64,000 nt of DNA. It comes from Hemerocallis citrina. Lineage: Eukaryota > Streptophyta > Magnoliopsida > Asparagales > Asphodelaceae. The notes below the pieces were generated by a model. It made no database searches. It had not been told where the DNA came from and saw only the letters and a list, made by a program, of their open reading frames with translations. The position numbers were made by a program, and so were the translations under genes. Below are positions 1 to 10,756 of the stretch, in pieces. Where the stretch lies: assembly GCA_017893485.1 (NCBI GenBank), contig CM030362.1, positions 38,534,984 through 38,598,983 on the forward strand. The letters are read 5' to 3'. Numbering within the stretch: position 1 is the stretch's first letter; the number at the start of each line of letters is the position of its first letter.

Positions 1-1232
1 CAATGGAAACGAACAAACACTCAAAGTTCTAGAAATTGGTATCAGATCTAGATCCCTCAAGTTGATTAAACCAAGAACCCCTAAAGATTCCTGTGTTACA
101 AGTTATGAGCACGAGATACGGATCGTCTCAATATGCTCATATAACAGATTCAGATTCATAATACTCAAACTTGATAAACTCAGATTCTGTATGTCAGTCG
201 ACTTGCTGTCACCTCAGTCGACTGCCCTTCGAATTCTGAACAAGTTTGATTATTGTAAATCTATACCAATACTCTCAGGTTTAATCAATAAGTAACAGAA
301 TAGCACTCAGAAGAATAGAAGCCTTACATAACTATGGTTTCAATCTACCCAACTATGAAATTAGTTCCACATAATTAAACTTTTGTTGATCAGCAAGTTC
401 GAATACATGATTAACATAAAAGAACTAAAAAAAGGAGAAATAAACTGATGAAGTCCGGCAGATCGGTCGACTGGCTGTCACTCAGTCGACTGCCTTGTTC
501 CCTTCGGAGTACTTGATCTCCTCTCTCCTTCTTCGATGCTGATAGACTAATGCTCTTGGTTGATGTCTTGATGATTCTGGAACTCTGTGATTCGGCTGGT
601 GGGGGGGGGGGTTGAGCAAAATAATGCTTCTTGATTGATATTTATAGAACACGGCACCAGAATTAGGATTTGCCACTTTTTCAGGAAAGTCCTCCTCTTT
701 CCTTCTTTATTTGATCGGCGATTTATTCCTTTCTCTTTTCTTCTTTTCTTCCTTATCTGCTAACCACGTGCTCTTGCCAATCCCCTGTATCTAGCTTTGA
801 TTTGTTGGAGAAGTTGTTATTCGCATATAATCTGGGTTCAGATAGATTTGGATCTAGATGCGGGTGCATCTTATCTTTTTACTCCGCCGACTACCAGTCG
901 ACTGGTGTTGGGTGTAAGTCGACTGGTGCTGAGACATTTGTGGCTTCATGATTCCTCAGTCAAGTCGACTGATGTTGGGGCAGTCGACTGTGCCGAGCCC
1001 CAGTAATCTCTCTGTCCGGTCGACTGGTGAAGAGCAAGTCGTCTGTTGCACTGCAGTTCCTTGTATATCATCCTCTCAGTCTGTATTAGTCTGGAATCTG
1101 CTTCGTTTTGCTGCTTTTGGTTGTTTCCTATGGAAAAGAGAAAAGAAGAGTAAAATACCACATATAGAGCATTAAAATGTCCAAATGCAATAAGATTATT
1201 GCTCCTAAATGTGAATATTCTTGAGTTCATCA
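1..1232 (-). repeat. 3' LTR of the Athila-type element (partial)
   Basis: This copy matches 8326-9558 almost base for base; the first roughly 443 bp of the LTR lie left of the window. It ends in TTCATCA at 1232, just before the polypurine tract. It has a run of 11 Gs at 601-611 against 12 in the other copy, and nine GTCGAC palindromes plus one damaged copy. Short ORFs inside it appear in both LTR copies and look like chance reading frames. Confidence 0.95.
197..1043. promoter_or_regulatory. Five paired GTCGAC modules in the Athila LTR
   Basis: GTCGAC occurs at 197, 217, 466, 485, 897, 918, 964, 983 and 1019, with a damaged copy GTCGTC at 1038 that is intact in the other LTR. Start-to-start spacing inside each pair is 20, 19, 21, 19 and 19 bp, about two helical turns. 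Most copies sit in the longer palindrome CAGTCGACTG. Binding sites for a dimeric regulator are one possible reading, but function is inferred only from the regularity. Confidence 0.6.
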
Positions 1233-1274
1233 AATACCCCCAAACTTAGCTTTTGCTTGTCCTCAAGCAAAAAG
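1233..1274 (-). promoter_or_regulatory. Polypurine tract and hairpin next to the 3' LTR
   Basis: Read on the minus strand, AAGTTTGGGGGTATT directly precedes the 3' LTR, which is where the plus-strand primer of an LTR retrotransposon lies. Beside it is an imperfect hairpin with arms at 1250-1259 and 1264-1274 and loop TCCT. The same arrangement recurs at 2013-2051. Confidence 0.8.
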
Positions 1275-2231
1275 TGAAATTATGAACAAGGGAAAAAATA
1301 ATAGTCTCAACCCATCACTCCAAGAAAATGTCTCATTGCGCAAGCATCAAAAATTTTCAATCAAAATTATAAACAATTTGCAAATAAAATAAAAACAAGC
1401 ATACCCGCTTTCTCTAGTGCAATTGTCTATTCATAACTCCAAACTCAACCACACTTGTCATGCAATTAATTATAGTTATAGTATGTAACTACCCAATCTG
1501 TGATTATCCCTTTTCTCTACTACAAACCGAGTAGCAAACTAGATTTTTTTTTTTTTTTTTTTTTTTTTTAGTCTCTTCTTTAAGTCGTCACTTGCCTTTT
1601 GACGCGAGTGCAAGACATTTGTGATGAATCCACCCGGTTACTCAACAAGTCACAAACTTTTAGTGCTTTGCATACTCATATTTCAAGTTGTCGTTTGACG
1701 TAAAGGTAAACATTGGTGATGAATACCTCTAGTTACTAAGCACTCAAAACATTGGAGTAGATTGACTTTATTCATATATATATTCTTTTCATTTTTACTC
1801 TATTTACTTAAACTCTGTTTAGGACTAGATCAAAGGGAATAATTACTAGAAAAAGCATCACAATTGTTTTTTATGTATAATCGCATGACTCATATAATTT
1901 TGTAAGGCATTATGAAACTCAACAATCCTAAAGTAAATAAGTATCCTTCCTCTTACTTTATAAGAAATTGTTTATCCTAAAAAAAATCAAAAGACTTCAA
2001 ATGTAACTAACTAATACCCCCAAACTTAGATGGAACATTGTCCTCAATGTTTGCACAAAACTTAAAGTATAGGCATGAGTTACCACTAGTTTGAAGGAAA
2101 GAAAATAAAATAAAAAAAATAAAGAAATGATTAAAGAAATAAATAACTAGAGAGTGTAAATACTCCCCTGAAAAATTGGGTTGCCTCCCAATAAGCGCTG
2201 TATTTTCTGTCTTCAGCTAGACTTGATGAGT
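1275..2231. other. 3' untranslated region of the Athila-type element
   Basis: No coding capacity is visible. The stretch has a run of 26 Ts at 1544-1569 and an imperfect tandem duplication around 1580-1750, in which both copies contain a GTGATGAAT core followed by GTTACT. An env-like gene, found here in some Athila elements, is absent. The second polypurine-tract-like module at 2013-2051 is the only other structure seen. Confidence 0.7.
2013..2051 (-). promoter_or_regulatory. Second polypurine-tract-like module with hairpin
   Basis: AATACCCCCAAACTTAG (plus strand) is repeated here 780 bp from the LTR-adjacent copy and is again followed by a stem-loop: AACATTG, loop TCCT, CAATGTT at 2034-2051. 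Sequence and spacing match the primary module. It could be a spare or central plus-strand priming site, or a relic of duplication. Confidence 0.6.
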
Positions 2232-4028
2232 TCATGCAATGTATTGAATGGTTTGAAGATTCACATCTTCCTCGTGCGGCTCTAGACTCATCTCAATGTA
2301 CAGCTTCGCCCTATGCCCGTTCACCTTGAATGTTTGATTTTTCTCTTTGCTATGAACCTCCAATGCACCATGTGGAAAGACTTTTGTAACAATGTATGGG
2401 CCATACCATCTTGACATGAGCTTGCCTGGAAAAAATCTTAATCTTGAGTTGTATATCAATACCTTCTGTCCTTCATAAAACTCCTTCCTTGCTAGCTGTT
2501 TATCATGGTACAACTTGGTCCTTTCCTTGTACAATTTTGCATTTTCATATGCGTCGTGCCTCAACTCTTCAAGCTCGTTCAGTTGTAATCTTCTTTTGTC
2601 ACCTACTTGTTTCATATCAAAATTGAACCTTTTAATGACCCAATAGGCTTTGTGTTCCAACTCCACTGGCAGATGACAGGCTTTTCCAAAAACCAAACGG
2701 TATGGTGACATGCCGATGGGTGTCTTGTATGCTGTTCGGTAGGCCCATAATGCATCGTTCAAGCGTAGCGACCAATCCTTTCTCCTTGTATTTACTGTCT
2801 TTTCCAAAATGCTCTTGATTTCTCTGTTGCTAATCTCCACCTGCCCACTAGTTTGAGGATGATATGGAGTGCCCACTCTATGTGTAATACCATATTTCTT
2901 CATCAAAGAAGCAAATGGGAAGTTATTGAAGTGGCTCCCTCCATCACTAATTATTGCTCGTGGTGTACCAAACCTAGTGAAAATGTTCTCCTGCAAAAAC
3001 TTGACAACAACTTTGTGATCATTAGTTTTTGAGGGGACGGCCTCGACCCATTTAGACACATAATCCACACCCACAAGAATATATAAATAACCAAATGAGT
3101 TAGGAAAGGGACCCATGAAGTCGATTCCCCAAACATCAAAAAGCTCGATTACTTGGATGTTTTGCAGTGACATTTGATTTCTAAAAGAGATGTTGCCTGT
3201 CCTTTGGCATTTGTCGCAGGTCCTGCAAAAGGAAAAAGCATCTTTGAATACATTAGGCCAATAAAAACTAGATTGTAATACCTTGAGTGCTGTTCTTTTT
3301 GGTCCAAAATGTCCTCCACATGCATATTGGTGGCAATGTTGTAGAATACTCATTTGCTCTTCTTCTGCCACACATCTTCTTATAATTTGATCAGGGCAAA
3401 CTTTGAACAAATAAGGATCATCCCAATAATAGTGCTTGCACATGGCCACCAGTCTCTTTCTTTCCTGAAGTGTCATACCTGGAGGAAAAACATAAGCAGT
3501 GAGATAATTTACAATATCTGCAAACCATGGAAGTTGTATATTTATTTCAAATAAATTTTCATCTGGGAAATTTTTATTTAGTGGGGGCACAATTCTTTCT
3601 TCCTCATGTAGTAATCTGGACATGTGATCTGCCACAACATTGTCACTTCCTTTCTTGTCTCTAATCTCAAGATCGAATTCTTGAAGCAACAGCACCCATC
3701 TGATCAACCTAGGCTTACCATCCTTTTTAGAAAACAAATATCTCAAAGCAGCATGGTCAGTGAAAACAATAACTTTAGAACCAATTAAATATGATCTAAA
3801 CTTCTCTACAGCAAAAATAACAGCTAACATTTCTTTTTCAGTAGTGGAATAATTTAGCTGTGCATCGTTTAAAGTTCGAGAAGCATAGTAAATAACATGG
3901 GGTACCTTATTGATTCTCTGACCTAAAACAGCTCCTAAAGCATAATCACTTGCATCACACATAAGCTCGAAAGGATGGCTCCAATCTGGTGCCATGACAA
4001 TAGGTGCAGAAATGAGAAGATTTTTCAA
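2232..4028 (-). pseudogene. Athila-type pol fragment: RNase H and integrase
   Basis: A 598-codon open stretch covers the back half of pol. The first ~140 residues are Ty3-type RNase H ([19 protein letters not shown]). Integrase follows: an HHCC zinc finger ending C-R-T-C-D-K-C around residues 230-275, then a core with catalytic Asp in W-G-I-D-F-M-G-P, Asp in I-I-S-D-G-G, and Glu in G-Q-V-E-I-S-N-R. The C-terminal G-P-Y-I-V-T-K-V region resembles the integrase tail; no chromodomain is seen. The integrase triad is intact, but the segment is one frame out from RT upstream, with the shift between 4028 and 4058. It would have been cleaved from a Gag-Pol polyprotein. Confidence 0.93.
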
Positions 4029-4057
4029 TGTAATAAAAGCATTTGTGCACTCTTCTA

Positions 4058-5285
4058 TTATGCAAACTCAACATCCTTAGCCAACAATTCACAAAGGGGT
4101 TTGGAGATTTTTGAGAAATCTTTTATAAATCTTCTATAGAACCCTGCATGTCCAAGAAAACTCCTAACACCCTTGACTGTAGTGGGATGGGGTAGCTTTG
4201 ATATGATGTCAATTTTTGCCTTGTCCACCTCTATGCCTCTTTTTGACACCACATGTCCCAACACAATACCTTGTTGTACCATAAAATGACACTTTTTTCA
4301 ATTCAGCACTAAATTGCATTCTTCACATCTCTTAAGCACAAGCTGCAAATGGTTAAGGCATTCATCAAAACAAGATCCAAAAACACTAAAATCATCCATA
4401 AATACCTCGATGAACCTTTCCACCATGTCTGAAAATATACTCATCATGCATCTCTGAAATGTAGCTGGTGCATTGCACAATCCAAAGGGCATCCTCCTGT
4501 ATGCAAAAGTACCAAAAGAACATGTAAAAGTGGTTTTTTCTTGATCTTCTGGAGCAATAGCAATTTGATTATAGCCACTATAACCATCTAAAAAATAATA
4601 ATGACTATATCCTACTAATCTTTCTAACATTTGATCAATAAAAGGAAGAGGGAAGTGATCTTTCCTGGTTTCGTTATTCAGCTTCCTGTAGTCAATGCAT
4701 ACCCTCCATCCTGTGGTCACTCTCGTAGGGATAAGCTCATTCTCTTCATTCTTCACCACTGTGACTCCACTTTTCTTAGGCACCACATGTATAGGACTCA
4801 CCCACTTGCTATCTGAGATAGGGTAGATGATGCCAACATCTAATAGCTTCAAGACCTCTGTTCTTACCACTTCTTTCATGTGTGGGTTAAGCCTTCTCTG
4901 TGCTTTCCTGCTTGGTTTTGCGTTGTCTTCAAGAAGTATTTTATGCATGCATTTGGATGGACTTATTTCCTTGATATCTGCAATGGTCCATCCTATTGCA
5001 CCTTTGTGTTCTCGCAGTACCCTCAGCAACTTCTCTTCTTCCTGTGCACTCAAGTTTGCAGCAACTATCACTGGTAGCGTCTGGTTTTCACCCAAATATG
5101 CGTGCTTCAGATGTTCAGGCAGCGGCTTCAGCTCCACGTCTGGCATCCTGATAGTGGTCGGGACAGTCGACTTATTCCGTCCACCAGTCGACTGGTCCGA
5201 GGAAACACAAGTGTCATCAGTCACAATATTTTCAAATGCAGGTGCGAGTTTACCTGAATATGACTTTGGAGTTTCAAGGTGATGT
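4058..5285 (-). pseudogene. Athila-type pol fragment: reverse transcriptase
   Basis: RT in one frame, read from about 5285 down to 4058, interrupted by a TGA at 4298-4300 where related elements have Trp before E-K-C-H-F. Visible RT blocks are the W-R-V-C-I-D-Y-R-K-L-N box, the F-L-D-G-Y-S-G-Y-N-Q catalytic Asp box, M-P-F-G-L-C-N-A-P-A-T-F-Q and the active-site F-M-D-D. The thumb/connection region with S-F-L-G-H-A-G-F-Y-R-R-F-I follows the stop. The frame opens upstream directly out of a poly-Asn repeat. The catalytic residues look sound; only the stop and the flanking frameshifts disable it. Confidence 0.92.
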
Positions 5286-5395
5286 ACATTATTATTATTA
5301 TTGTTATCGTTATTATTTTTATTGTTATTATTATTGTTATTCTTATTGTTATTGGTATTATTATTTTTATCGTTATTATTATTATTATTATTTTA
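5286..5395 (-). repeat. AAY microsatellite encoding poly-Asn between protease and RT
   Basis: On the plus strand this is about 110 bp of ATT/GTT triplets. On the minus strand, in the RT frame, it reads as a near-continuous run of some 35 codons, mostly Asn with scattered Lys, Asp and Thr. The RT frame closes with TAA at 5393-5395, and the protease frame ends separately at TAG 5434. The break between protease and RT therefore falls at the repeat. Confidence 0.8.
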
Positions 5396-5433
5396 TTATT
5401 ATTTTGTTTTGTTATTGTAGTTTCTGCTATCCT

Positions 5434-7761
5434 CTAGTCATCGTGTTCCTGTTCAACATTAGACAATGTTAGAGACTGTGTAATTTCAGCTTGTAGTGGT
5501 TCAATGCTATGTACCTGAAATGTTTGATCAACAATCTCCTGTACCACATCAACATTATAGCATTCATGGTCATCATGTGGTAATTTTAGTGTATCAAACA
5601 TTTTAAATTCAACATTTTCTCCATTTATTTTCATACTTATAGTAACCTTTTTAACACAAATTTTTATATCAGCTGTACTCATAAAGGGCCTACCTAGGAT
5701 AATTGGTAAAGTAGGTGGCATTGAAGAGTCCTCCATGTCTAACACAACAAAATCTGCAGGCAATATAAAATCATTTACCTGAACTAGGACATCTTCCAAA
5801 ATACCTCTAGGTCTTTTGATGCTGCGATCAGCCAACTACAAAGTGATGGATGTTGGTTTGAGTTCCCCCAATCCTAGCTTTTTGTAAACAGAGTAAGGAA
5901 GGAGATTGATGCTTGCTCCCAAGTCTAGCAGTGCCTTTTCAAAGAAGTGCTCACCAACCCTGCAAGGAATGGTAAAACTTCCTGGGTCCTTCAATTTAGG
6001 AGGTAATTTTCTTAACAAAACAACACTCACTTCCTCTGTCAAAGCCACATCCTTCCTAACCTGAAATGTTCTTTTGTGAGTACAACATTCTTTCAAAAAT
6101 TTGGCATAAGAAGGAATTTGTTTAATAGCATCAAGTAGGGGGATATTAATTTCTACCTTTCTGAGAGTTTCAAAGATGTCAAATAAATGTTGTTCTTTCT
6201 TTTGCTTGACTAACCTTTGAGGGAATGGTGGCAAAACTGTTCTTTCTTTTTCACTCACCTTGTTGGAACCCAAAACTTTTGATGGTTGTGTTTCTGCTTC
6301 TTCTGTGTGTGTTCCAACCTTGTTTTCAATTGTCTTACCACTTCTCAGAATTGTTGCTGATTTGAGCTGTTCTTGGCCTCTAGGGTTTGGTATGGTTTGT
6401 GAAGGGAGTTCTCCTGCCTTTCTCTCACTCAACTCCTTTGCGATTTGCCCGATTTGAGTTTTCAATTTCTGAATTGCTTGCCCTTGTTGGTTGCTTGTTT
6501 GATGTTGTTGTCGGAGAAATTGAAGAACGGTGGATTCAAAATCCAACTTCTTCTGTTCTTGAACTGGCCTATCAAACCCACTTCCCATTTGGAAGTTCCG
6601 TGCCTGTCCTGGTGAAGATTGAGTTCCTTGATTGTTGCTCCATGAGAAATTTGGATGGGTCCTCCACCCTGGGTTGTATGTGTTCGAGAATGGGTTGTTC
6701 TTTGGTGGAAACACTCCTTGTCCCACATAGTTTGCATGCTCCTGATCTGTAAAAGAAGACATGGGACATGTGTCAGTTTTATGATCAAAATGAGAACAAA
6801 TTGTGCAAATTTCTTTTGTTTGATTTTTTACACTGCCCATTGTTGTCATTGCATTAACAAGCATATCAATTTTTTTGTTCATGTTTGCCATTTCTAATTG
6901 TATGTTATTACTACCAGAAATTTCATAAACTCCCTATTTTTTAGAAATGCCTCTTCCCCTTGTTGAGAATTGCTGTGAGTTCTCGCTAAGTTCTTCAAAT
7001 AATTCGATGGCCTCCTCACCACTTTTCCTCATCAAGATTCCGTTGCAAGCTGAATCCATAATTGCCTTGTTAGTATCATTTAAACCCTCATAAAAAGCTT
7101 GTACCTGATCATCTTTAGGCATGTTGTGTGTAGGACACTTGAGGAGTTTGTTCTTGAAATCCTTCCATGCTTCGAAGAATAAATCTCCATCTTTTTATTG
7201 GAAGAGTTGAATCTCCCTTTTCAGTTGTTTGGTCTTCTGGGCTGGAAAGAATTCTTTCAAGAATTTTGTTGCCAATTGCTCCCATGAATTAATTGATCCT
7301 GGTTCCAAAAAATTATACCACAATTTAGCATTAAGTTTTAAAGAAAATGGAAACAAGATTAACCTGATTTGTTCAGGGGTAAGCCCTTGGACACTTTGTG
7401 TTCTGCAAAGATCAAAGAAGTCTTGCAGATGGAGGTGAGGCTCTTCGTCTGGTTTGCCACTAAAGTGGGGAACCATGCTAAGTAATTGGGGAGATAGATG
7501 CATATTCCCTGTGACATTAGGTTGATAAGCAATGCAGGAAGGTTGCTCAATATTCTTAGGCGTGAATTTGTCCTGCATTGGTACTCGATTTGGTACTTCC
7601 TCAGCCATTATTGCTCGTGAATTGGGTCTCTGTGCAGTCAACTGGTTCCGTGTAGCAGTTGACTGGTTGGTCGCAGACAGCCGACCTAGTCTGTGCAAAG
7701 TGCGTTCTGTTTCTGCGTCAATAGGTAGTAGCTCTGGACGAAGTGATCTCCTTCCGTGCAT
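5434..7761 (-). pseudogene. Athila-type gag and protease
   Basis: One minus-strand frame covers Gag and protease but is cut by three in-frame stops, at 7195 (TAA after L-F-Q), 6934 (TAG) and 5836 (TAG before L-A-D-R-S). The first ~190 codons contain the retrotransposon capsid region (P-H-F-S-G-K, F-L-E-P-G-S-I-N-S-W-E-Q-L). A knuckle-like C-T-I-C-x-H-x-C block lies near 6800. The retropepsin has D-L-G-A-S-I-N around 5910 and the flap-side I-I-L-G-R-P-F beyond the stop. Two stops are CAA to TAA and CAG to TAG in form. A damaged GTCGAC-type pair lies at 7637-7663 within gag. Confidence 0.9.
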
Positions 7762-7858
7762 CCACCAAAATCCTGTAACCTAGAAGAAAATATTTATTAA
7801 TAAAAGAAAAGAAAATAAAAGAAAATATTTACTGATTTGTAAGTTAAAATACTAACAA

Positions 7859-7876
7859 TCCCCGGCAACGGCACCA
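7859..7876 (-). promoter_or_regulatory. Primer-binding site, tRNA-Asp type
   Basis: The minus strand reads TGGTGCCGTTGCCGGGGA just inside the 5' LTR. It matches the complement of the 3' end of plant tRNA-Asp as I recall it, with one mismatch. This sets minus-strand DNA priming and fixes the orientation of the element. Confidence 0.85.
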
Positions 7877-7882
7877 AAAACT

Positions 7883-9558
7883 TGTTGTGCTATCTAGATG
7901 ATCTAAACTAGACACAAATTAAAAACCTCGCAAGTGTACGAATCGTTTAGAAAGCGTAGTGATGAGCAAGGGTCGATCCCACAGAGATTGTAGAAATTAA
8001 CTTACTAACCAATAAAATAGAAATAAGGATCTTAAAGTGTTGTTTCTAAAGAAATAAAAAGATTAAAAACTATATCAAGGAGTTCTGAATCACAAATATT
8101 TACCAAGTAGTTGGGTTTTGATTTCCACCTGTAGTCAGTAATGTTAAGTCACCTTCTTTACTATTCTAGTTACTCATGTCCGTTCCTTTAAGGGCATGGT
8201 ATCTACTCCTTAAAGTTAATGTTTTCCTAAGCCAAGAATTAGGCATGGTATCTACTCTAATTCGTTTCTTTTCTTAAGTCTTTAGCATGGTATCTACTAA
8301 GTTGTACTTAAAGAAAACATAAGAACAATGGAAACGAACAAACACTCAAAGTTCTAGAAATTGGTATCAGATCTAGATCCCTCAAGTTGATTAAACCAAG
8401 AATCCCTAAAGATTCCTGTGTTACAAGTTATGAGCACGAGATACGGGTCGTCTCAATATGCTCATATAACAGATTCAGATTCATAATACTCAAACTTGAT
8501 AAACTCAGATTCTGTATGTCAGTCGACTTGCTGTCACCTCAGTCGACTGCCCTTCGAATTCTGAACAAGTTTGATTATTGTAAATCTATACCAATACTCT
8601 CAGGTTTAATCAATAAGTAACAGAATAGCACTCAGAAGAATAGAAGCCTTACATAACTATGGTTTCAATCTACCCAACTATGAAATTAGTTCCACATAAT
8701 TAAACTTTTGTTGATCAGCAAGTTCGAATACATGATTAACATAAAAGAACTAAAAAAAGGAGAAATAAACTGATGAAGTCCGGCAGATCGGTCGACTGGC
8801 TGTCACTCAGTCGACTGCCTTGTTCCCTTCGGAGTACTTGATCTCCTCTCTCCTTCTTCGATGCTGATAGACTAATGCTCTTGGTTGATGTCTTGATGAT
8901 TCTGGAACTCTGTGATTCGGCTGGTGGGGGGGGGGGGTTGAGCAAAATAATGCTTCTTGATTGATATTTATAGAACACGGCACCAGAATTAGGGTTTGCC
9001 ACTTTTTCAGGAAAGTCCTCCTCTTTCCTTCTTTAATTGATCGGCGATTTATTCCTTTCTCTTTTCTTCTTTTCTTCCTTATCTGCTAACCACGTGCTCT
9101 TGCCAATCCCCTGTATCTAGCTTTGATTTGTTGGAGAAGTTGTTATTCGCATATAATCTGGGTTCAGATAGATTTGGATCTAGATGCGGGTGCATCTTAT
9201 CTTTTTACTCCGCCGACTACCAGTCGACTGGTGTTGGGTGTAAGTCGACTGGTGCTGAGACATTTGTGGCTTCATGATTCCTCAGTCAAGTCGACTGATG
9301 TTGGGGCAGTCGACTGTGCCGAGCCCCAGTAATCTCTCTGTCCGGTCGACTGGTGAAGAGCAAGTCGACTGTTGCACTGCAGTTCCCTGTATATCATCCT
9401 CTCAGTCTGTATTAGTCTGGAATCTGCTTCGTTTTGTTGCTTTTGGTTGTTTCCTATGGAAAAGAGAAAAGAAGAGTAAAATACCACATATAGAGCATTA
9501 AAATGTCCAAATGCAATAAGATTATTGCTCCTAAATGTGAATATTCTTGAGTTCATCA
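7883..9558 (-). repeat. 5' LTR of the Athila-type element (complete)
   Basis: A 1676-bp LTR starting TGTTGTGC and ending TTCATCA on the plus strand. It is next to the primer-binding site at its left edge and to Copia sequence at its right edge. It carries ten GTCGAC palindromes in five pairs. Confidence 0.94.
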
Positions 9559-10715
9559 GCAATCTCCCTTGAACCTGCAGCTATACACCACTCCACTACC
9601 AACTGTAGTAGACAAACCCTCCTTATCTAGCCTTCCAATCGAGATAAGATTTTCTTTCAAGTTTGGAACATGTCTTGTATCCCGCAAGACAACACTTTGA
9701 TTATCAATGGTGTTCACGCGAACAGTACCAACCCCCGTACAGGACACCGGTGACCATTCTCCACGATCACAACTCCAAAAGAACCCTTCTCGTAGTCATC
9801 AAATATCTCTCTCCTCGGAGTGCAATGAAAAGAAGCTCCCGAATCGGTACACCAATCTTGAGTGCACAACTCCTCCCGAACTGATAAGCATAACTCCTCA
9901 ATAAGCCCTCCTTGGACTTCCTTTGGGTTATCTTTCTTCGGTTTCTCCTGCTTCTTCTTCATATAAGTCTTGCAACTGCGCATTATGTGACCCTTCTTGT
10001 GACAATACCAATACTCAGACCCATGTCCCCTATCGCTGTCATCAGATCCACTCTCAGATGAACTACTCTGATCCTTTTTTCTTTGACTGCACTTAGATCT
10101 CCCACGTCTCTTCTCAACGTACATGGCGGAATCTCTAGAAGATGATGATGGATATCCCCCGTTTCTCACCCTTCTCACCTCCTCATTCAGAATGCCACTC
10201 ACCACATCCTGTAGAGTCGTCGAATCTGTCATAGTGCATGTAATAGTCTGTTTCACCGTACCATAACTATCGGGTAAAGTAGATAGAAGTAATAATGATT
10301 GCCCCCTCTCTGAAAACTTCAAACTTGCAGCTTCCATCTGGTTGTAAACCATACATTAATTGTTCACATGTTCTGCTACTGAACCCCCTTCCCTCAACTT
10401 CATATTAACCAATTTCTTCAGATGAAGAATTTGATTAGATGCCGACGGTTTCTCATACATATCCGTGAGAATCTCCATAGCCTTCTTTGTGGTCTTTGCC
10501 TTCGTTATATAAAATAATGCCTTCCTACTCAGCCCTAACTGAATCTGCCCCAGTGCCTTCTGATCCAAACGATTTCAATCTGCCAAAACCTTCGTATCCT
10601 TATCTGCACCTACCGGCTTCTCATTTAACCCATCAAGATCTTTCTGACGAAGATACGCTATCATCTGAATCTTCCACATCGCGATGTCACTCCCATCAAA
10701 TCTCTCGATCTTCAT
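9559..10715 (-). pseudogene. Copia gag-protease fragment
   Basis: The likely Gag start is the Met at 10715 (M-K-I-E-R-F-D-G-S-D). The Copia capsid (UBN2-type) region follows, with W-K-I-Q-M and L-S-R-K-A-L-F. In-frame stops fall at 10575 (TGA where Trp is usual) and about 10362 (TAA). After 10352 comes a Ser/Arg-rich region and a knuckle, W-Y-C-H-K-K-G-H-I-M-R-S-C, whose first Cys is replaced by Tyr. The protease box D-S-G-A-S-F-H is present near 9790. The reading frame changes between 9714 and 9747 and the sequence ends at the Athila junction. Product: nucleocapsid/capsid precursor, not functional. Confidence 0.88.
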
Positions 10716-10741
10716 CTTGTTATCGGTAATCTCGAACCAAC

Positions 10742-10754
10742 TGCTCTGATACCA
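10742..10754 (-). promoter_or_regulatory. Copia primer-binding site, tRNA-iMet type
   Basis: The minus strand reads TGGTATCAGAGCA two bases inside the LTR, the classic plant Copia primer site complementary to initiator tRNA-Met. Confidence 0.92.
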
Positions 10755-10756
10755 CT

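Larger units (their letters stand above)
1..9558 (-). mobile_element. Athila-type Ty3/Gypsy LTR retrotransposon, left end cut by window
   Basis: Two near-identical LTR copies (1-1232, incomplete, and 7883-9558) flank a 6.65-kb interior read on the minus strand in the order PBS, gag, protease, RT, RNase H, integrase, polypurine tract. The protease D-L-G-A-S-I-N motif, the RT M-D-D box and the tRNA-Asp primer site fit the Athila/Tat branch of Ty3/Gypsy. There is no chromodomain and no env-like ORF between integrase and the 3' LTR. Over the shared 1232 bp I count 7 substitutions and one indel in a G run (about 0.6 percent), so insertion is recent. It sits inside a Copia element, because Copia gag-protease sequence starts directly after its right LTR. 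The left target duplication lies outside the window. Confidence 0.93.

Noticed and set aside
1275..2231. Possible env-like gene of the Athila element
   Set aside because: No open frame of useful length and no membrane segment in this interval.
5236..5472. Plus-strand Tyr/Cys-rich ORF
   Set aside because: It is the complement of the poly-Asn microsatellite; composition and position explain it fully.
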